A stretch of DNA of 48,115 nt from an uncultured Porphyromonadaceae bacterium (GCA_900550645.1 URTA01000012.1:1-48115), one strand, 5' to 3'. Counted from the first letter of the stretch, positions 25,481 through 34,781 are shown. Notes: generated from the letters alone by a model not told the origin. A program made the numbers and translations.

Positions 25481-25984
25481 ATGGAAGAAGAAAATATAGC
25501 GACTCGTCTAAAACTCTTTTTCGAGTCTCGAGGTTTGTCATCCTCTCAGTTCGCTGACAGCTGTGGCATTCCTCGTCCGACCCTCTCGCAGATCACCTCC
25601 GGAAGAAACAAGAAGATCAGTGACAAGCTGATTGGTCAGGTTCATGCAGCTTATCCATCGCTGTCTGTGATGTGGCTGCTCTTTGGCGAGGGTGACATGA
25701 TGGTCAGGGATGCTTCAATGCCTGATGAGCAGGGAGAATTGGATGCGAGCGATGAAAAAATAGCCTCCGAGGGTACACAGAGCATGGAAAATGCCAAGGA
25801 AATTGCGGTTAATTCTGCTGCAAACAGCTGTATCTATCCGGTAAATCAAGGAGTTAGACCAATTGACCAGCAATCGGCATTGAGGTTGAAAATAGCGGAA
25901 ACACCTCCAATGATGAAAAAAATCAGCCATATTACGGTCTATTACGATGATTCGACGTTTGAGACGTTCTATCCTCGTAAATGA
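25481..25984 (+). CDS. XRE-type helix-turn-helix protein
   Basis: 167 residues. An N-terminal HTH_3/XRE fold is clear: ATRLKLFFESRGLSSSQFAD, then CGIPRPTLSQITSGRNKKIS as the recognition helix region, and LSVMWLLFGEGDMM, the usual end of this domain in Bacteroidales. A polar linker (about 75-145) leads to a short C-terminal motif KKISHITVYYDDSTFETFYP, which from memory recurs in Bacteroidales XRE proteins and may mediate dimerisation. It is alone between two gene-poor stretches with its own promoter. Target genes are unknown; the neighbouring spacer would be a natural place for its operators. Confidence 0.85.
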   Translation: MEEENIATRLKLFFESRGLSSSQFADSCGIPRPTLSQITSGRNKKISDKLIGQVHAAYPSLSVMWLLFGEGDMMVRDASMPDEQGELDASDEKIASEGTQSMENAKEIAVNSAANSCIYPVNQGVRPIDQQSALRLKIAETPPMMKKISHITVYYDDSTFETFYPRK

Positions 25985-26511
25985 AGAGGTGTGTTTAATA
26001 GTAGACGGCCAATATTGAACACTCGATTATGTTGTTAGCGTTATTGTGCATAGCTGGAATAGTGTGCATGGAGTACATCTTATGCCATACGCATATTTTC
26101 TGGCTTGAGGTTTTGAGATTCACTGCCCATGCGGTCGTATGTGGTTGCATATTTCATTCTCGATGCAGATAATGAGTTGGTTGTTTACATTATTGATATG
26201 ATTATCAGTGATATATCGCGTGTGAGCATTAGCCTCAATTGCTGGTCAGAAAAATTATTTGGCTTGCCTTTCCATTCTTTTGGTGGGCTGGATGTCATTT
26301 TTCGCTGAATATATTGATTCAATCAGTGTTGTGGTTATATTTGAGATTAATATTTTAGCTGTGTATTGCTGCATCTGGTATATACTGTTCTTCATTTTTT
26401 GTTCAAAGCATGAATCATGTGTACACCTCAAATATGTAATTGCCGGTATCGGTAATTATATTGTGAGATGTTTCTTTTAGTATGTTGTTGAATAATTGAT
26501 ATAATAGAAAT
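25985..26511. other. Gene-poor spacer upstream of aroE
   Basis: 527 bases with the same G-over-C skew as the larger spacer (16 G to 6 C in 26281-26340). A 73-codon open frame at 26259-26480 is hydrophobic, lacks a leader and is probably chance. No clear promoter for aroE was found. Confidence 0.55.
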
Positions 26512-27303
26512 ATGAATGAATTTGGATTAATCGGAAATCCAGTCGGGCATTCTTTTTCAGCAAACTATTTCAATACTAAGTTCGCTGATAGTTCTATTGA
26601 TGCTGTCTATAATGCCTATCAACTTCAGGATGTTGACGAACTTGCTAATTTGATAAATGATAATCCAGATTTGGTGGGGTTGAATGTTACAAGTCCGTTC
26701 AAGCAGCAGGTGCTGAAATATGTCGATGTATTGTCTCCTGATGCAGAGGCTGTGCAGGCAGTGAATACTCTGTATATTCGTCGTAATACAGCATCTGAAA
26801 ATCATGGTTCAATATTCAAAGGTGTGACCATATTTGGACATAATACCGATATTGAAGGATTCCGAATTTTGGTTACACCTTACCTTGGTGATTACTCCTG
26901 TCCGAGAGCGTTGATACTGGGTTCAGGAGGTGCTGCTCGTGCAGTTGCTGCTGCTTTGGTGCAGCTGAAGGTGGATTACAGAATTGTATCAAGAAATCCG
27001 CAGTCAGACGCTGTATTGTCGTATTCTGATATTGACGATAATCTGATGAGTAATGTCGATATTATTATTGATGCCACACCGCTCGGAATGGGTGTTCATT
27101 CTGATGAAAAGCCGCCGCTTGATTATTCCCTTGTCACTGGAAAGCATACCTGCATAGATTTGGTCTACAACCCAGAGGAAACTTTGTTCATGCGCGAGTG
27201 CGCGGCACGAGGTGCAAGGGTGTGCAATGGCTTGCGGATGCTGTTCGGACAGGCAGAAGCGTCATGGCGGTTTTGGTGTGATATGTCACGACATGACCGA
27301 TGA
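26512..27303 (+). CDS. aroE: Shikimate dehydrogenase
   Basis: 263 residues. Reduces 3-dehydroshikimate to shikimate with NADPH in the aromatic amino acid pathway. GNPVGHSFS (8-16) binds substrate, the catalytic Lys64 is in NVTSPFK, the paired Asp113 in GHNTDIEGF, and the NADP loop is GSGGAAR (137-143). NVTSPFK has Ser where most relatives have Ile/Thr before Pro; catalytic residues are intact. Base composition is more AT-rich than comEC behind it. The stop overlaps the comEC start as ATGA, so the two are coupled. Confidence 0.95.
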   Translation: MNEFGLIGNPVGHSFSANYFNTKFADSSIDAVYNAYQLQDVDELANLINDNPDLVGLNVTSPFKQQVLKYVDVLSPDAEAVQAVNTLYIRRNTASENHGSIFKGVTIFGHNTDIEGFRILVTPYLGDYSCPRALILGSGGAARAVAAALVQLKVDYRIVSRNPQSDAVLSYSDIDDNLMSNVDIIIDATPLGMGVHSDEKPPLDYSLVTGKHTCIDLVYNPEETLFMRECAARGARVCNGLRMLFGQAEASWRFWCDMSRHDR

Positions 27304-29264
27304 GGCAGCTGTTTGACAGATACCCGTGTATGTTGCCGGCGGCGGCGTTGGCTGTCGGCGTGGCGGTAAGCGCGGTAGCCGAAATCGGGATGGTATGGGC
27401 ATCTGTGCCGGCGGTTTTGTGCGTGCTGCTCGTCGTTGCATACCTGTTGTGCCGTCGTCGTCCGTCGTTGCTTGCCCGTTTTCAGCCGTGGAAATATGTG
27501 CTTGCAGGATCTGTGTTTGCTGCGCTCGGTATGGTCATTGACGATTTCAGCAAGCCGGACAATGTGGATTTCGAGTATGACGACTTGCCGTATTATGTAT
27601 ATGGCGAGGTCGAGGAGGTTAGGACTATGACATACGGCGACAGGATGGTGGTGCGACTTGAGGGGATGACAGAGCCTGACGGTACGGGCAATGTGCAGCT
27701 GCACAATATCCGCGTGTTGCTGACGTGCAGTGACGGCATATTTGCTCCTCATTCGCGGGTGCGTTTCGTCAACGGATTGAAGCGCATAAAGGACAATCCG
27801 AATTACCAGAACGCCGGTTATGTGTCTTACCTTGCGCGTCGAGGCATACTGTGGCAGCAGCGTGTGGAAGACGGCGAGTTTGCGATGCTTGACCCTTGCG
27901 AGGACTTCTTTGCCCGCTGCGAGCGGCTGCGGACAGAGGCCGAGATTGTGCTGGAAAAGAGCGGCATAGGCAAGCCGACTGCGGCGTTTCTCGAGACGCT
28001 GCTGCTCGGTGATGACGACACCGTATCTCCCGATGACAAGGAGGTGTTTTCGGATGCCGGCATATCGCATATTCTCGCTGTAAGCGGTCTGCATATAGGC
28101 ATCATCTCCGCGCTGATATACCTGCTGACCGCGCCGCTTGTGCTTGCCGGTGCGCGGAAATTCCGATACGGTTTGGTGATAGTTATGATATGGTTGTATG
28201 TATGCCTTAGCGGCTGGCATCTGTCGGCAGTGCGTGCTGCGGTAATGATAACGGTGGTTCTCGGTGGCTATATACTCGACCGGCGGCATACGTCGTTCAA
28301 CGCCCTGTGCTTCGCGGCGTTGCTTATAATGCTTTTCCAGCCGAGGGCGTTGTTTGATCCGGGTATGCAGTTGAGTTTTATCTGTGTCGGTTCGCTCGTC
28401 GCGTTCGGCTCATACGCCACTAAATCGAAGGTGCTGATGCGCCCTGTCGTGCGGACTGTGGTCTCTACGCTTGTCTCCTCAATTCTTGCGGTGTTCGGCT
28501 CGTGGGCGTTGCTTGCGTACTATTTCCATTCGTTCTCCACAGTGTTCTTGCCGGTCAACTTTGTGGTCTTACCCCTGTTGCCGTTGTATTTGGTGGTGGC
28601 TTTGCTGCATTTGCTGATGTATTCATTAGGCGTTGGCATGGAGTGGACATCGACAGTGCTTGACACTGGCTACGGCTGGCTCATAGAGGGTTGCCGCCAT
28701 GTTACGGCAGGTACGGTGGTTCAGCTGTGGGTGGGGTGGATAACGCCGGTGTTGTGGCTCTCCGGGCTTGCCCTGCTGGCTTATTCCGTCAACGCACGGC
28801 GCAAGTGGTGCGGTGTGGTTGCCGGCGGTTTCTTGGCGTTTGCAGTTGCTACGGTGTGGCTGTTTCCAGGCGACAAACCAGCGGACGGGCTCATAATCCG
28901 CGACAGCCGCTCATCGGTTGTCATCGCGTCATACAGCAATGGGCAGGAGACGGTATGTGAAAGCCGCATCGGGGCGGAGACGGCTGTGAGGGTATGCGGC
29001 AAGGAGATACGCATCGCAGGTGCTGACGACGCACGGCATCCGCATCTGCTGCGCGGCTGCGACATACTCATCATTGCAGACGGCTCGCGTGCAAAACTCG
29101 CGGAACTGCAGCAGTCATACAGGCCACGGCAGATAGTGCTGCATACGTCGCTGTGGGATAACCGCCGTGACGAACTGATGCAAGAGGCGAAACTTGCCGG
29201 TGTTGAAGTAACAGACATGGACGATACCGGGGCAGTGCAGTTCCTCGACCGCCCGAAGCAGTGA
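27300..29264 (+). CDS. comEC: ComEC/Rec2-family DNA uptake membrane protein
   Basis: 654 residues, inner membrane. Three N-terminal membrane helices, a soluble OB-like (DUF4131) region around 95-190, then the Competence domain starting at ETLLLGDDDTVSPDDKEVFS with the hallmark GISHILAVSGLHIGIISALI and about eight more helices. In competent bacteria ComEC forms the channel for single-stranded DNA. The C-terminal soluble part is only about 120 residues and lacks the HxHxDH nuclease motif of the metallo-beta-lactamase domain seen in longer ComEC proteins, as is common in Bacteroidetes. Coupled to aroE by ATGA overlap. Confidence 0.92.
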   Translation: MRQLFDRYPCMLPAAALAVGVAVSAVAEIGMVWASVPAVLCVLLVVAYLLCRRRPSLLARFQPWKYVLAGSVFAALGMVIDDFSKPDNVDFEYDDLPYYVYGEVEEVRTMTYGDRMVVRLEGMTEPDGTGNVQLHNIRVLLTCSDGIFAPHSRVRFVNGLKRIKDNPNYQNAGYVSYLARRGILWQQRVEDGEFAMLDPCEDFFARCERLRTEAEIVLEKSGIGKPTAAFLETLLLGDDDTVSPDDKEVFSDAGISHILAVSGLHIGIISALIYLLTAPLVLAGARKFRYGLVIVMIWLYVCLSGWHLSAVRAAVMITVVLGGYILDRRHTSFNALCFAALLIMLFQPRALFDPGMQLSFICVGSLVAFGSYATKSKVLMRPVVRTVVSTLVSSILAVFGSWALLAYYFHSFSTVFLPVNFVVLPLLPLYLVVALLHLLMYSLGVGMEWTSTVLDTGYGWLIEGCRHVTAGTVVQLWVGWITPVLWLSGLALLAYSVNARRKWCGVVAGGFLAFAVATVWLFPGDKPADGLIIRDSRSSVVIASYSNGQETVCESRIGAETAVRVCGKEIRIAGADDARHPHLLRGCDILIIADGSRAKLAELQQSYRPRQIVLHTSLWDNRRDELMQEAKLAGVEVTDMDDTGAVQFLDRPKQ

Positions 29265-29325
29265 AGCCGCGTTGTGTAATTTTTGACAACATGAAATGGT
29301 GTAATCGTACACTACTATAATAGCA

Positions 29326-29359
29326 AATCAGGGTGCGGAATTGTCTCCGCGCCCTGATT
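29326..29359. terminator. Bidirectional terminator after comEC
   Basis: AATCAGGGTGCGGA - ATTGTC - TCCGCGCCCTGATT: 13 of 14 pairs, between the convergent comEC and small lipoprotein genes. Confidence 0.8.
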
Positions 29360-29423
29360 GTATTGTGGGTTATGTGTCAGAATCGGTTCAGCTCGTTGGC
29401 TGAATTGATGACACAGCAAGTTT

Positions 29424-29765
29424 TTACTCTGCGAGTTCCGAGTCTACAGCGGGTGCAACCGGCTCTTCAACGGCGGGAGCTGCAGCTTGGAACTTATTGA
29501 CAGCAGCCTGGAACTTATCCATTGCTTCTTTGAAGTCCTTGTCGTTTTCGTCGAGTTTTGCAAGTTCAGGATTCTCTTCCTGAAGTTTTGCCAAGTCGCC
29601 GATCAGCTGGAGTGAAATCACACCTGCTTCATCAGCAGTCTTTGCTTTTTCTACCTTTTCGGTAGTTGCATTGATCATGTCGATGGCTTTCTGCTTTGCT
29701 GACTTCTGGCAAGAGCCGAAGAACAGCACCATTGCTGCACAGGCAGCGAAAATGAATTTTTTCAT
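29424..29765 (-). CDS. Small helical lipoprotein
   Basis: 113 residues. Signal MKKFIFAACAAMVLFFGSC with lipobox FGSC. The mature part is highly charged and helical (KAIDMINATTEKVEKAKTAD, LAKLDENDKDFKEAMDKFQA) and ends in an Ala/Pro/Glu tail. I do not recognise a named family. It begins 12 bases after the S9 peptidase stop, so it is probably the second gene of that transcript. Confidence 0.85.
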   Translation of the reverse strand: MKKFIFAACAAMVLFFGSCQKSAKQKAIDMINATTEKVEKAKTADEAGVISLQLIGDLAKLQEENPELAKLDENDKDFKEAMDKFQAAVNKFQAAAPAVEEPVAPAVDSELAE

Positions 29766-29777
29766 GATGGGTTGGTT

Positions 29778-31922
29778 TTATTGGTTAATACTGTCAGACG
29801 AAGTTGTTTCGTCTGATTTGTTTTTAGCAGGAACTGCATTTTTGAGATGCTTGTCGAGGAAGTTGAAGAACACTCGCTGCCAGAGGATTGCGTTCTGGGG
29901 CTTGAGTATCCAGTGGTTTTCGTCCGGGAATACGAGCATCTGTGCGTCGAGGCCGTGCATCTTGGCTGAATTGAATGCCATCATGCCCTGCGATGCGAGG
30001 ATGCGGTAGTCGAGTTCGCCAACGGTGATGAGTATCGGGGCGGTCCACTTGTCAACGTAGAGGTGGGGAGAGTTGCTGTATGTACGCTGTGCCACGGCGT
30101 TGTTTTTGTCCCATGGTGCGCCGCCGAGGTCGAAGTCTGCGAACCACATCTCCTCGGTCTCGCAATACTGAGCCTCGACATTGAAGATGCCGGCGTGTGC
30201 GACGAGTGCTGCAAAGCGGCCGTCATTGTGACCGGCGAGCCAGTACACGGAGAAGCCGCCGTAGCTTGCGCCGATTGCGCCGATGCGGGCCGGGTCAACG
30301 TATGGCTTGGTTTTCATGTAGTCAACGGCTGCGAAATAATCCTGCATATTCTGGCCGCCGTAGTCGCCGGAAATCTGGCGGTTCCACTCTTCGCCGAATC
30401 CCGGTACGCCGCGTCGGTTGGGCGCGATGACGATATATCCGTTGGCAGCCATGATCATGAAGTTCCAGCGGTAGCTCCAGAACTGGCTGACAGCAGACTG
30501 CGGGCCGCCCTGGCAATAGAGCAGCACTGGGTATTTCTTGTTGGGGTCGAAGTCTGGCGGCAGGATTTCCCATGCGGTCATCATCTTGCCGTCGGTGGTC
30601 GGCACCATAGCCTTTTCGACCTTGCCGAGCTTGAGCTGTGCGAGCAGCTCCTTGTTGATTTCTGTCACGTCCTTGGCCTGTCCGTTCTCGATGAGGCATA
30701 CCTCGTTGGGCCGCTGCATAGAGTGGCGCATTGCAAGCACCTTGTCGTTGCCCACAGGGCTAACGCCTACATAGTCCCACTGGCCGGAAGCGAGGGTGTC
30801 AATCTTGCAGGTCTGCGCGTCGATGCGGAACACCGGCTGCGTGCCCTCATAGTAGCCGTTGAAGACGATGGCCTTGCTGTCTGGAGTCCAGGCGAACCCT
30901 TCGGGCCAGTAGTCCCAGCTCTCTGTCAGGTCGCGCTGTTGCTTGGTCTGCATATCGAGCACCATGAGGCGTTTTTTGTCGCTCTCGTATTTTGCGGTCT
31001 TCATGCTCAGCCAAGCCAGCGACTTGCCGTCGGGCGAGAATTTCGGGTCGGTGTCATAGCCCGGGTTGCCCTCTGTCAGGTTGACGGTCTTCTTCGACTC
31101 GATGTCATACTGGTATATGTCAGAGTTGGTCGAGAAAGCGTAGTCCTTGCCGGTGAGTTTGCGTGACACGTAAACGAGCGACTTGGAGTCGGGCGCCCAG
31201 GCGAAAGACTCTGCACCGCCGAAGGGCTTCATCGGGCACTCAAACGGCTCACCCTCCATGATGTCAATTTCGCCGGAAATCTTGCTGCCGTCGAAGTCTG
31301 CCAGGTAGGGGTGGGGCAGGTCTTCTACCCACTCGTCCCAATGCTTGTACATCAGGTCGTTGATGAGGCGGCCCGTGGTTTTCTCGAGGCCTTTGTAGAG
31401 TGTTGAGTCGGGCTTTATCTCGATTGACGAGCCGAAGATGACCTTCTTGCCGTCAGGAGAAATCTCGAAGCAGGACACGCCGCGCTCCACCGCGCTGACG
31501 CACTTCTGCCCTGAGCCGTCGGCGTTCATGACGAAAATCTGCGAGTTCTCGGTTTTCTTGTCATATCCGAGGTATGCGATTTTGTTGCCGTTGTCTATCC
31601 ATCGGACGTTTGATTCGGACTTCGGGGTGTTGGTGAGGCGTTTCAGGTCCGAGCCGTCGATGTTGGCCCGGTAGATGTCTGCGTTGCCCGTGTTCTCCTC
31701 GATGTTTTCAAATGCGATAGTGAAGATGAAGGACTTGCCATCGGGCGAAGCCACAGCTTCCGACACACGGCCGAAAGCCTCGAGGACTTCCGGCGTGAGC
31801 TTCCCGTCCACGATGTCCACCTGCGGACGCTGGATGCCGTCACCTTCCGTAGCTGCGCTCTTGCACCCGGTCAGGACGGCCGGCAGCATGAGTGCGCATA
31901 GACTGATGTGTGATTTGTTCAT
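29778..31922 (-). CDS. S9-family prolyl oligopeptidase (dipeptidyl-peptidase-like)
   Basis: 714 residues. Lipoprotein signal MNKSHISLCALMLPAVLTGC with Cys at position 20, so it is probably tethered in the envelope. Residues about 40-420 form the beta-propeller with WD40-like PD repeats (SPDGKSFIFT, SPDGKKVIFG, APDSKSLVYV, SPDGKSLAWL, TPDSKAIVFN). The alpha/beta-hydrolase domain has GASYGG with Ser553, Asp638 in GELDYR and His670 in DENHW, the full triad. It cleaves peptides, likely DPP5/S9C-like. I chose the ATG at 31922 because the signal peptide begins there; a start at 32021 would lie within the promoter. Confidence 0.92.
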   Translation of the reverse strand: MNKSHISLCALMLPAVLTGCKSAATEGDGIQRPQVDIVDGKLTPEVLEAFGRVSEAVASPDGKSFIFTIAFENIEENTGNADIYRANIDGSDLKRLTNTPKSESNVRWIDNGNKIAYLGYDKKTENSQIFVMNADGSGQKCVSAVERGVSCFEISPDGKKVIFGSSIEIKPDSTLYKGLEKTTGRLINDLMYKHWDEWVEDLPHPYLADFDGSKISGEIDIMEGEPFECPMKPFGGAESFAWAPDSKSLVYVSRKLTGKDYAFSTNSDIYQYDIESKKTVNLTEGNPGYDTDPKFSPDGKSLAWLSMKTAKYESDKKRLMVLDMQTKQQRDLTESWDYWPEGFAWTPDSKAIVFNGYYEGTQPVFRIDAQTCKIDTLASGQWDYVGVSPVGNDKVLAMRHSMQRPNEVCLIENGQAKDVTEINKELLAQLKLGKVEKAMVPTTDGKMMTAWEILPPDFDPNKKYPVLLYCQGGPQSAVSQFWSYRWNFMIMAANGYIVIAPNRRGVPGFGEEWNRQISGDYGGQNMQDYFAAVDYMKTKPYVDPARIGAIGASYGGFSVYWLAGHNDGRFAALVAHAGIFNVEAQYCETEEMWFADFDLGGAPWDKNNAVAQRTYSNSPHLYVDKWTAPILITVGELDYRILASQGMMAFNSAKMHGLDAQMLVFPDENHWILKPQNAILWQRVFFNFLDKHLKNAVPAKNKSDETTSSDSINQ

Positions 31923-31953
31923 ATATTCATTTAGGTTTGTTCCCTTGTTTGTC

Positions 31954-31973
31954 GGCTCTTCCGGGGAAGAGCC
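31954..31973 (-). promoter_or_regulatory. Hairpin in the S9 peptidase leader
   Basis: GGCTCTTC-CGGG-GAAGAGCC, a perfect 8-bp stem with a 4-base loop in the 5' leader, 31 bases before the ATG. Confidence 0.6.
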
Positions 31974-32018
31974 TGTTTGTCCGTTGCTTGCATAAAGAGA
32001 TGTAAGCGCAGCACAATG

Positions 32019-32048
32019 CAAATTTAATCAATATTTCCCACTCAGCAA
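32019..32048 (-). promoter_or_regulatory. S9 peptidase promoter
   Basis: Minus strand TTG (32046-32048), 19 bases, TAAATTTG (32019-32026). Confidence 0.65.
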
Positions 32049-32070
32049 TGCCATTGCGCATAAAAGATGA

Positions 32071-32100
32071 GGCGAAACCCGCAAAAACGCGGATTTCGCC
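32071..32100 (-). terminator. Terminator after rprY
   Basis: GGCGAAACCCGC - AAAAAC - GCGGATTTCGCC: 11 of 12 pairs. Read on the minus strand it lies 25 bases after the rprY stop and is followed by TCATCTTTTATG. Confidence 0.7.
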
Positions 32101-32124
32101 TGCACTGTGTGTGGGAGTGTGCCG

Positions 32125-32847
32125 TTATTTGTTGATCGGCGTAGCCTCTTCGGGCTGGTCCGGGGCGATGAGCTTGTAGCCCTTGCCGTGGATGTTGATG
32201 ATTTCGATGTTGGGGTCGCCCTTGAGGTGCTTGCGCAGCTTGGTGATGTATACGTCCATGCTGCGGGCGTTGAAGTAGTTGTCGTCGATCCAGATGGCCT
32301 TGAGGGCGAAGTTGCGCTCGAGTATCTGGTTCATGTGCGAGCAGAGGAGGGTGAGCAGCTCGGACTCCTTGGTAGTCAGCTTCTGTATGCGGCCCTCGAT
32401 GGTGAGTGTCTGCTTCTGGGTGTCGAAGGTGTAGTTGCCTATCTTGTACATCGTCACCTCTTTGTCCTTCTTGCCCTTGACGCGGCGGAGGATTGCGCCG
32501 ATACGGAACACGAGCTCTTCCATAGAGAAGGGCTTGGTGATGTAGTCGTCAGCGCCGATTTTGAAGCCCTCGAGCACATCGTCCTTCAGAGCCTTGGCGG
32601 TCAGGAAGATGATAGGCACCTCGCTGTTGACGTTGCGGATTTCCTGTGCGAGCGTGAAGCCGTCTTTCTTGGGCATCATCACGTCGAGCACGCACAGGTC
32701 GTACTTTCCTTTCAGGAAGGCCTTGTAGCCACGGTCGCCGTCGGGGAGCAGGTCGGCGTTGAACCCTTTTGCCTGGAGGAACTCGCGGAGCAGCATGCCC
32801 AGGTTCTCATCGTCTTCGCAAAGAAGAATTTTCAGTTTTTCATCCAT
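32125..32847 (-). CDS. rprY: OmpR-family response regulator RprY
   Basis: 240 residues: receiver domain (acidic pocket EDD at 11-13, phospho-acceptor Asp55 in LCVLDVMMP, Thr in LTAKA, Lys in TKPF) and a winged-helix DNA-binding domain (LTTKESELLTLL, SMDVYITKLRKHL, IHGKGYKLIAP). It follows the rprX kinase gene by 106 bases in the order known for Bacteroides rprXY. It acts as a transcription factor once phosphorylated by RprX. The name rests on sequence memory plus gene order. Confidence 0.93.
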   Translation of the reverse strand: MDEKLKILLCEDDENLGMLLREFLQAKGFNADLLPDGDRGYKAFLKGKYDLCVLDVMMPKKDGFTLAQEIRNVNSEVPIIFLTAKALKDDVLEGFKIGADDYITKPFSMEELVFRIGAILRRVKGKKDKEVTMYKIGNYTFDTQKQTLTIEGRIQKLTTKESELLTLLCSHMNQILERNFALKAIWIDDNYFNARSMDVYITKLRKHLKGDPNIEIINIHGKGYKLIAPDQPEEATPINK

Positions 32848-32953
32848 AACTCAAATATTTTTGTGCCGGCATAATATACCGCAGCGTGTGTTGTCTCTTG
32901 ATAGTATAACAACAACTGATTGTCGATTATTATTCTCTCCGGCGTGTTTGTGA

Positions 32954-34528
32954 TTATTTTTCGTTGTTTGTTGATTTATTTGTTTTGCTGTCGTTGTCGT
33001 GCAGGGGCAGGGTGATGATGAATGTCGTGCCCTTGCCCAGCTCGCTTTCGACTTCTATTTTGCCGTTGAATAGCGTCACCATCTTCTTGACGTATGCCAG
33101 TCCGAGGCCGAAACCCTTGACATCGTGGCGGTTGCCGGTATGCACACGGTAGAATTTCTCGAAAATGCGTTTCTGGTCGTCCTTGCGTATCCCTATGCCG
33201 TTGTCGCTGACGCTGATACGTATGGATTTGCCCACATTCTCAGTCGTTATGGCGAGCTGAGGGTTGACATCCTCGCGCATATACTTGACGGCGTTGTCGA
33301 GCAGGTTGAAGATGACGTTTGTGAACTGCATCTCGTCTACCCACACCACGGCGTTGTCGGCAGACTGGCGGTATTCGAGCGTGCCTCCGAATTTTTCCAC
33401 CTTTATCTTGAACGTGTTGACCACGTTGGTTATCACCTCGTCGGCATCCACGTCCTTGAATTTGAGCGCGGCTATGCTTGAATTGTCAAACACTGACATT
33501 TGCAGCACTTTCTCGACCTGGAAGCGGAGACGCTTGGCCTCTACGCCGATGACGTGCGACATGTTTGCCAGCGTTGCGGGCGACTTGCGCACCGAGTCGT
33601 CGTTGAGCATCTGGGCCGCCAGCGAGATGGTCGATATGGGGGTCTTCAGCTCGTGGGTCATGTTGTTGATGAAGTCGGACTTCATCTCCGTGAGCTTCTT
33701 CTGCCTGAACGCCATGATGATGGTGTACAGGAATATCACCAGCAGTATCAGCGTGAAGGCGAGCGAGGGGACAATGAACTTTACCGACGAGTAGATGTAG
33801 TTGTGCTTGGTCGGGAACTGCACTTTCAGGTGGTACTTTGTGGTCGAGTTGGGGAACAGGGCCTGTTCGTAGGTGTTCTCCTTTGACGCTGGGTTGTAGT
33901 GGCGTGTCGAGTAGAGCGCAGCGTCCTTGCAGTCTGTTATGGCAAACGAGAAGGGGAGTTCCCCCAGCCCGTTATTGGCGAGTTCTGTCGAGAGGAAGCT
34001 CTTGATGACCGTAGAGTCTGCGCGTTCTATGAGCGGCCGTGACCCCGAGTCGCGCAGTATGGTGAGTATCACCTCGTCGAGCAGACCTTTTTGGTACAGA
34101 TACTGTCCGCGCAGCACTTCGTGCATGGTCTGGTATCGCGAGCCTATGTCACGCGGCTTGTCGGGAAACTTTACCTTGTCCGGGTCGCGCTTCGAGCGGT
34201 CCACTTCGGAGGAGAGGGTATAGTTGGTCACAGTCCCGTCGGGGCTGACAATAGAGTATTTCAGATTTGTGTTGTACGGGCCAGGAGGACCGTAAGTCGT
34301 GTTGACGAGGCTTGCCTCGAGGCTGTTCACATCCTGTTCGAGATAGTACAGTGTCTCCTGTTTCTCGAGGAAATCGGCGGTGGCGTTGAGTGACCGCCTC
34401 ACGTTGTCGGAGAACTGCTCGTTGCGCATCTCGACCATCTTGTCCAGGTAGGTCATCTGGAAGTAGAGCAATGAGCAGAACGTGATTGCCATAATGACGG
34501 CAAGCAGCCATATAGTGGATTTTTTCAT
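32954..34528 (-). CDS. rprX: Sensor histidine kinase RprX
   Basis: 524 residues, inner membrane. Two membrane helices (about 5-25 and 251-274) enclose a periplasmic sensor region of about 225 residues. The HisKA domain has His292 in NMTHELKTPIS; the ATPase domain has NVIFNLLDNAVKY (N box), SDNGIGI (G1) and KGFGLGLAYVKK (G2). I chose the ATG at 34528 (MKKSTIWLL) because it starts the first membrane helix; an upstream start would add 22 residues. Likely autoregulated promoter upstream, divergent from the clostripain-like gene. Confidence 0.93.
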   Translation of the reverse strand: MKKSTIWLLAVIMAITFCSLLYFQMTYLDKMVEMRNEQFSDNVRRSLNATADFLEKQETLYYLEQDVNSLEASLVNTTYGPPGPYNTNLKYSIVSPDGTVTNYTLSSEVDRSKRDPDKVKFPDKPRDIGSRYQTMHEVLRGQYLYQKGLLDEVILTILRDSGSRPLIERADSTVIKSFLSTELANNGLGELPFSFAITDCKDAALYSTRHYNPASKENTYEQALFPNSTTKYHLKVQFPTKHNYIYSSVKFIVPSLAFTLILLVIFLYTIIMAFRQKKLTEMKSDFINNMTHELKTPISTISLAAQMLNDDSVRKSPATLANMSHVIGVEAKRLRFQVEKVLQMSVFDNSSIAALKFKDVDADEVITNVVNTFKIKVEKFGGTLEYRQSADNAVVWVDEMQFTNVIFNLLDNAVKYMREDVNPQLAITTENVGKSIRISVSDNGIGIRKDDQKRIFEKFYRVHTGNRHDVKGFGLGLAYVKKMVTLFNGKIEVESELGKGTTFIITLPLHDNDSKTNKSTNNEK

Positions 34529-34614
34529 GCCTATAAATCCTTTATTCAGCCATAGTTGTTTTGCGGGAACGCGGCTGGGCGGTGCAATCGGCAAGCCGTG
34601 TTAATTCCCAAGTG

Positions 34615-34646
34615 CAAAATTAACACTCAAATGTGAATACGCCAAA
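34615..34646 (-). promoter_or_regulatory. rprX promoter
   Basis: Minus strand TTTG (34643-34646), 20 bases, TAATTTTG (34615-34622). Confidence 0.8.
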
Positions 34647-34723
34647 TAATTCGGCTGAAAAATTTTGCCCTTGCCCATTTTTTTTTGTTGAACCACATAA
34701 ATCGGCGCGTTTTAGGGGTGTGT

Positions 34724-34756
34724 TTTGGGCAAATACGCCGATTATTTGTATCTTTG
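34724..34756 (+). promoter_or_regulatory. Promoter of the clostripain-like gene and its operon
   Basis: TTTG (34724-34727), 21 bases, TATCTTTG (34749-34756). It excludes the in-frame codon at 34725 as a start. Confidence 0.8.
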
Positions 34757-34781
34757 CAGTTTCAGAATTACCGCATATTTT

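Noticed and set aside
30063..31166. 367-codon plus-strand frame inside the S9 peptidase
   Set aside because: Antisense to a gene with a full catalytic triad.
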